Shown: in pieces, positions 63,185 to 64,000 of the stretch
How the letters are laid out: each line of letters starts with the position of its first letter
Numbering within the stretch: position 1 is the stretch's first letter
Source: Pseudomonas sp. TTU2014-080ASC
GTDB lineage: Bacteria > Pseudomonadota > Gammaproteobacteria > Pseudomonadales > Pseudomonadaceae
Direction: 5' to 3'
Assembly: GCF_001446935.1 (NCBI RefSeq)
Contig: NZ_LKKK01000012.1
Span: 124,001 to 188,000 of the forward strand
DNA length: 64,000 bases
Notes under the pieces: generated by a model
Databases searched by the model: none
What the model was told of the DNA's origin: nothing
Seen by the model: only the letters and a program-made list of their open reading frames with translations
Program-made: the position numbers and the translations under genes

Positions 63185-64000
63185 TCTGGCGCTCCCCTTT
63201 CGGGTCATAGAACACGGAGCTGACGATCTCAGCCTCAATCACACTGCCATCCGCCAGCGGCGCAAACACTCGCTCGCCCATGCGTTTCAGGCCACCTTTA
63301 ACCAGGCCCATAGCAAAGCTGTAGCCCATGGCAGCGCTGTAGTAGCTGGAGCTGACATGCCCCACCATATCCATAGGGATGGCTTGTTTCGGGTCGTTGA
63401 CCAGTTGTGCGCCTTCCGGCAGCACTTTGTTCGGGTCAATGGGTTTGAGCCCGACCAGCTGTTTGCGGTCTTCACGCAGGCTGTCATCGCGGTTCATGCC
63501 ACGCAGGCCAATCCACGAGAACGGTTTGTTGCGGCCCACGCACCAGCTCATGTTGAGGTCGTCCGGAGTGACCGAGCCATCGGTATCCTGACCGACGATG
63601 ATGAAGCCCTTCTCTGCCCGCAGTACGTGCATGGTCTCGGTGCCATATGGAGTCAGGCCGTATTTCTTGCCCGCCTCGATCAACTGCTCCCACACGCCGA
63701 GGGCGTAGTTGGCCTGCACGTTGACTTCGTAGCTCAGCTCACCGGTAAAGGAAATACGGAACACCCGCGCCGGTACACCACCGACCAGACCTTCCTTCCA
63801 GCTCATAAACGGGAAGGCGTCCTTATCCAGATCAATGTCGGTCACTTCAGCCAGCAGCTTGCGGCTGTTGGGGCCGGACAGAGTCATGGTTGCCCAGTGA
63901 TCGGTAACCGAGGTGAAGTACACCTTCAGCTCCGGCCACTCGGTCTGGTGATAAATCTCCAGCCACTCCAGTACACGCGCCGCGCCGCCAGTGGTGGTGG
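63177..64000 (-). CDS. soxA: Sarcosine oxidase alpha subunit, C-terminal part
   Basis: The frame is open to the window edge, so the N-terminus is missing. The visible 274 residues belong to the GcvT-like folate-binding half of SoxA (GGAARVLEWLEIYHQTEWPE, then VTDHWATMTLSGPNSRKLLAEVTDIDL, and SFTGELSYEVNV). This half channels the one-carbon group to tetrahydrofolate. The FAD/NAD-binding half lies outside the window. It overlaps soxG and is the upstream member of the run shown here. Confidence 0.93.
   Translation of the reverse strand, partial: TTTGGAARVLEWLEIYHQTEWPELKVYFTSVTDHWATMTLSGPNSRKLLAEVTDIDLDKDAFPFMSWKEGLVGGVPARVFRISFTGELSYEVNVQANYALGVWEQLIEAGKKYGLTPYGTETMHVLRAEKGFIIVGQDTDGSVTPDDLNMSWCVGRNKPFSWIGLRGMNRDDSLREDRKQLVGLKPIDPNKVLPEGAQLVNDPKQAIPMDMVGHVSSSYYSAAMGYSFAMGLVKGGLKRMGERVFAPLADGSVIEAEIVSSVFYDPKGERQNV

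Noticed and set aside
1..64000. tRNA or rRNA genes, prophage, integron or full insertion sequence
   Set aside because: No tRNA cloverleaf, rRNA segment, phage structural gene, integrase or complete transposase was recognised in the window.

Overview
The window is a chromosomal stretch of a Pseudomonas-type gammaproteobacterium. The evidence is the bioB-F-H-C-D operon beside comF and two ~600-residue acyl-CoA dehydrogenases (an order recalled from the P. aeruginosa PA0500-PA0508 region), an RsmY-type sRNA with a GacA box, creBC/creD, a sox-purU-fdhA run, and malate synthase G. The species cannot be named from sequence alone. Base composition looks moderate to high in G+C and fairly even, with no large foreign island.

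Layout. 1-2.8 kb: the end of an outer-membrane barrel protein and two exported DUF1254/DUF1214 proteins. 2.9-6.6 kb: a membrane diguanylate cyclase, then a LemA/M48 metalloprotease pair. 6.7-8.3 kb: a TetR-type regulator with its operator, coupled to an alpha/beta hydrolase. 8.37-8.56 kb: rsmY and its GacA-controlled promoter. 8.7-14.4 kb: endonuclease I, two acyl-CoA dehydrogenases (a PsrA-like site precedes one), a SprA-type putative metalloprotease and a small rod-like protein. 14.5-19.2 kb: the biotin operon with a BirA-like operator. 19.2-24.9 kb: comF, srkA, an SDR epimerase, nirK-nirV (nitrite to NO) with an FNR/Dnr-type box, and rarD. 24.9-26.6 kb: a non-coding array described below. 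26.6-29.6 kb: a GcvR-like ACT protein and glcB. 29.6-36 kb: pgaABCD for the biofilm polysaccharide PNAG. 36.2-40.2 kb: a CBS/DUF294 nucleotidyltransferase coupled to a DnaQ-type exonuclease, then a TrhP-type tRNA hydroxylation protein. 40.3-45.7 kb: a Fur-box-controlled FecI/FecR/TonB-receptor/PepSY iron-uptake operon. 45.8-47.8 kb: DUF485-actP acetate uptake. 47.9-57.2 kb: a GST, creD, DUF2628, OsmC, DinB, a CBS protein, creC-creB, a PlsC-like acyltransferase and an HD-GYP protein. 57.5-64 kb: a DUF2780 protein, a Tat-exported AcpA-type phosphatase, and fdhA-purU-soxG-soxA (read right to left), which demethylates sarcosine and handles the resulting formaldehyde and formyl-folate.

The most unusual feature lies between the convergent 3' ends of rarD and the gcvR-like gene. 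It is a ~1.65 kb non-coding array of six 147-bp units. Each unit carries two same-strand DnaA-box-like sites whose starts are exactly 124 bp apart in all six copies, although the sequence between them has diverged. Palindromes inside the units change in a compensatory way. A DnaA-titration (datA-like) locus or a tandem structured-RNA locus are the leading ideas; neither is proven here.

Signalling and surface functions recur: GacA/RsmY, c-di-GMP synthesis (GGDEF) and probable breakdown (HD-GYP), and PNAG export are all present, so the window is rich in genes tied to the sessile/motile switch.
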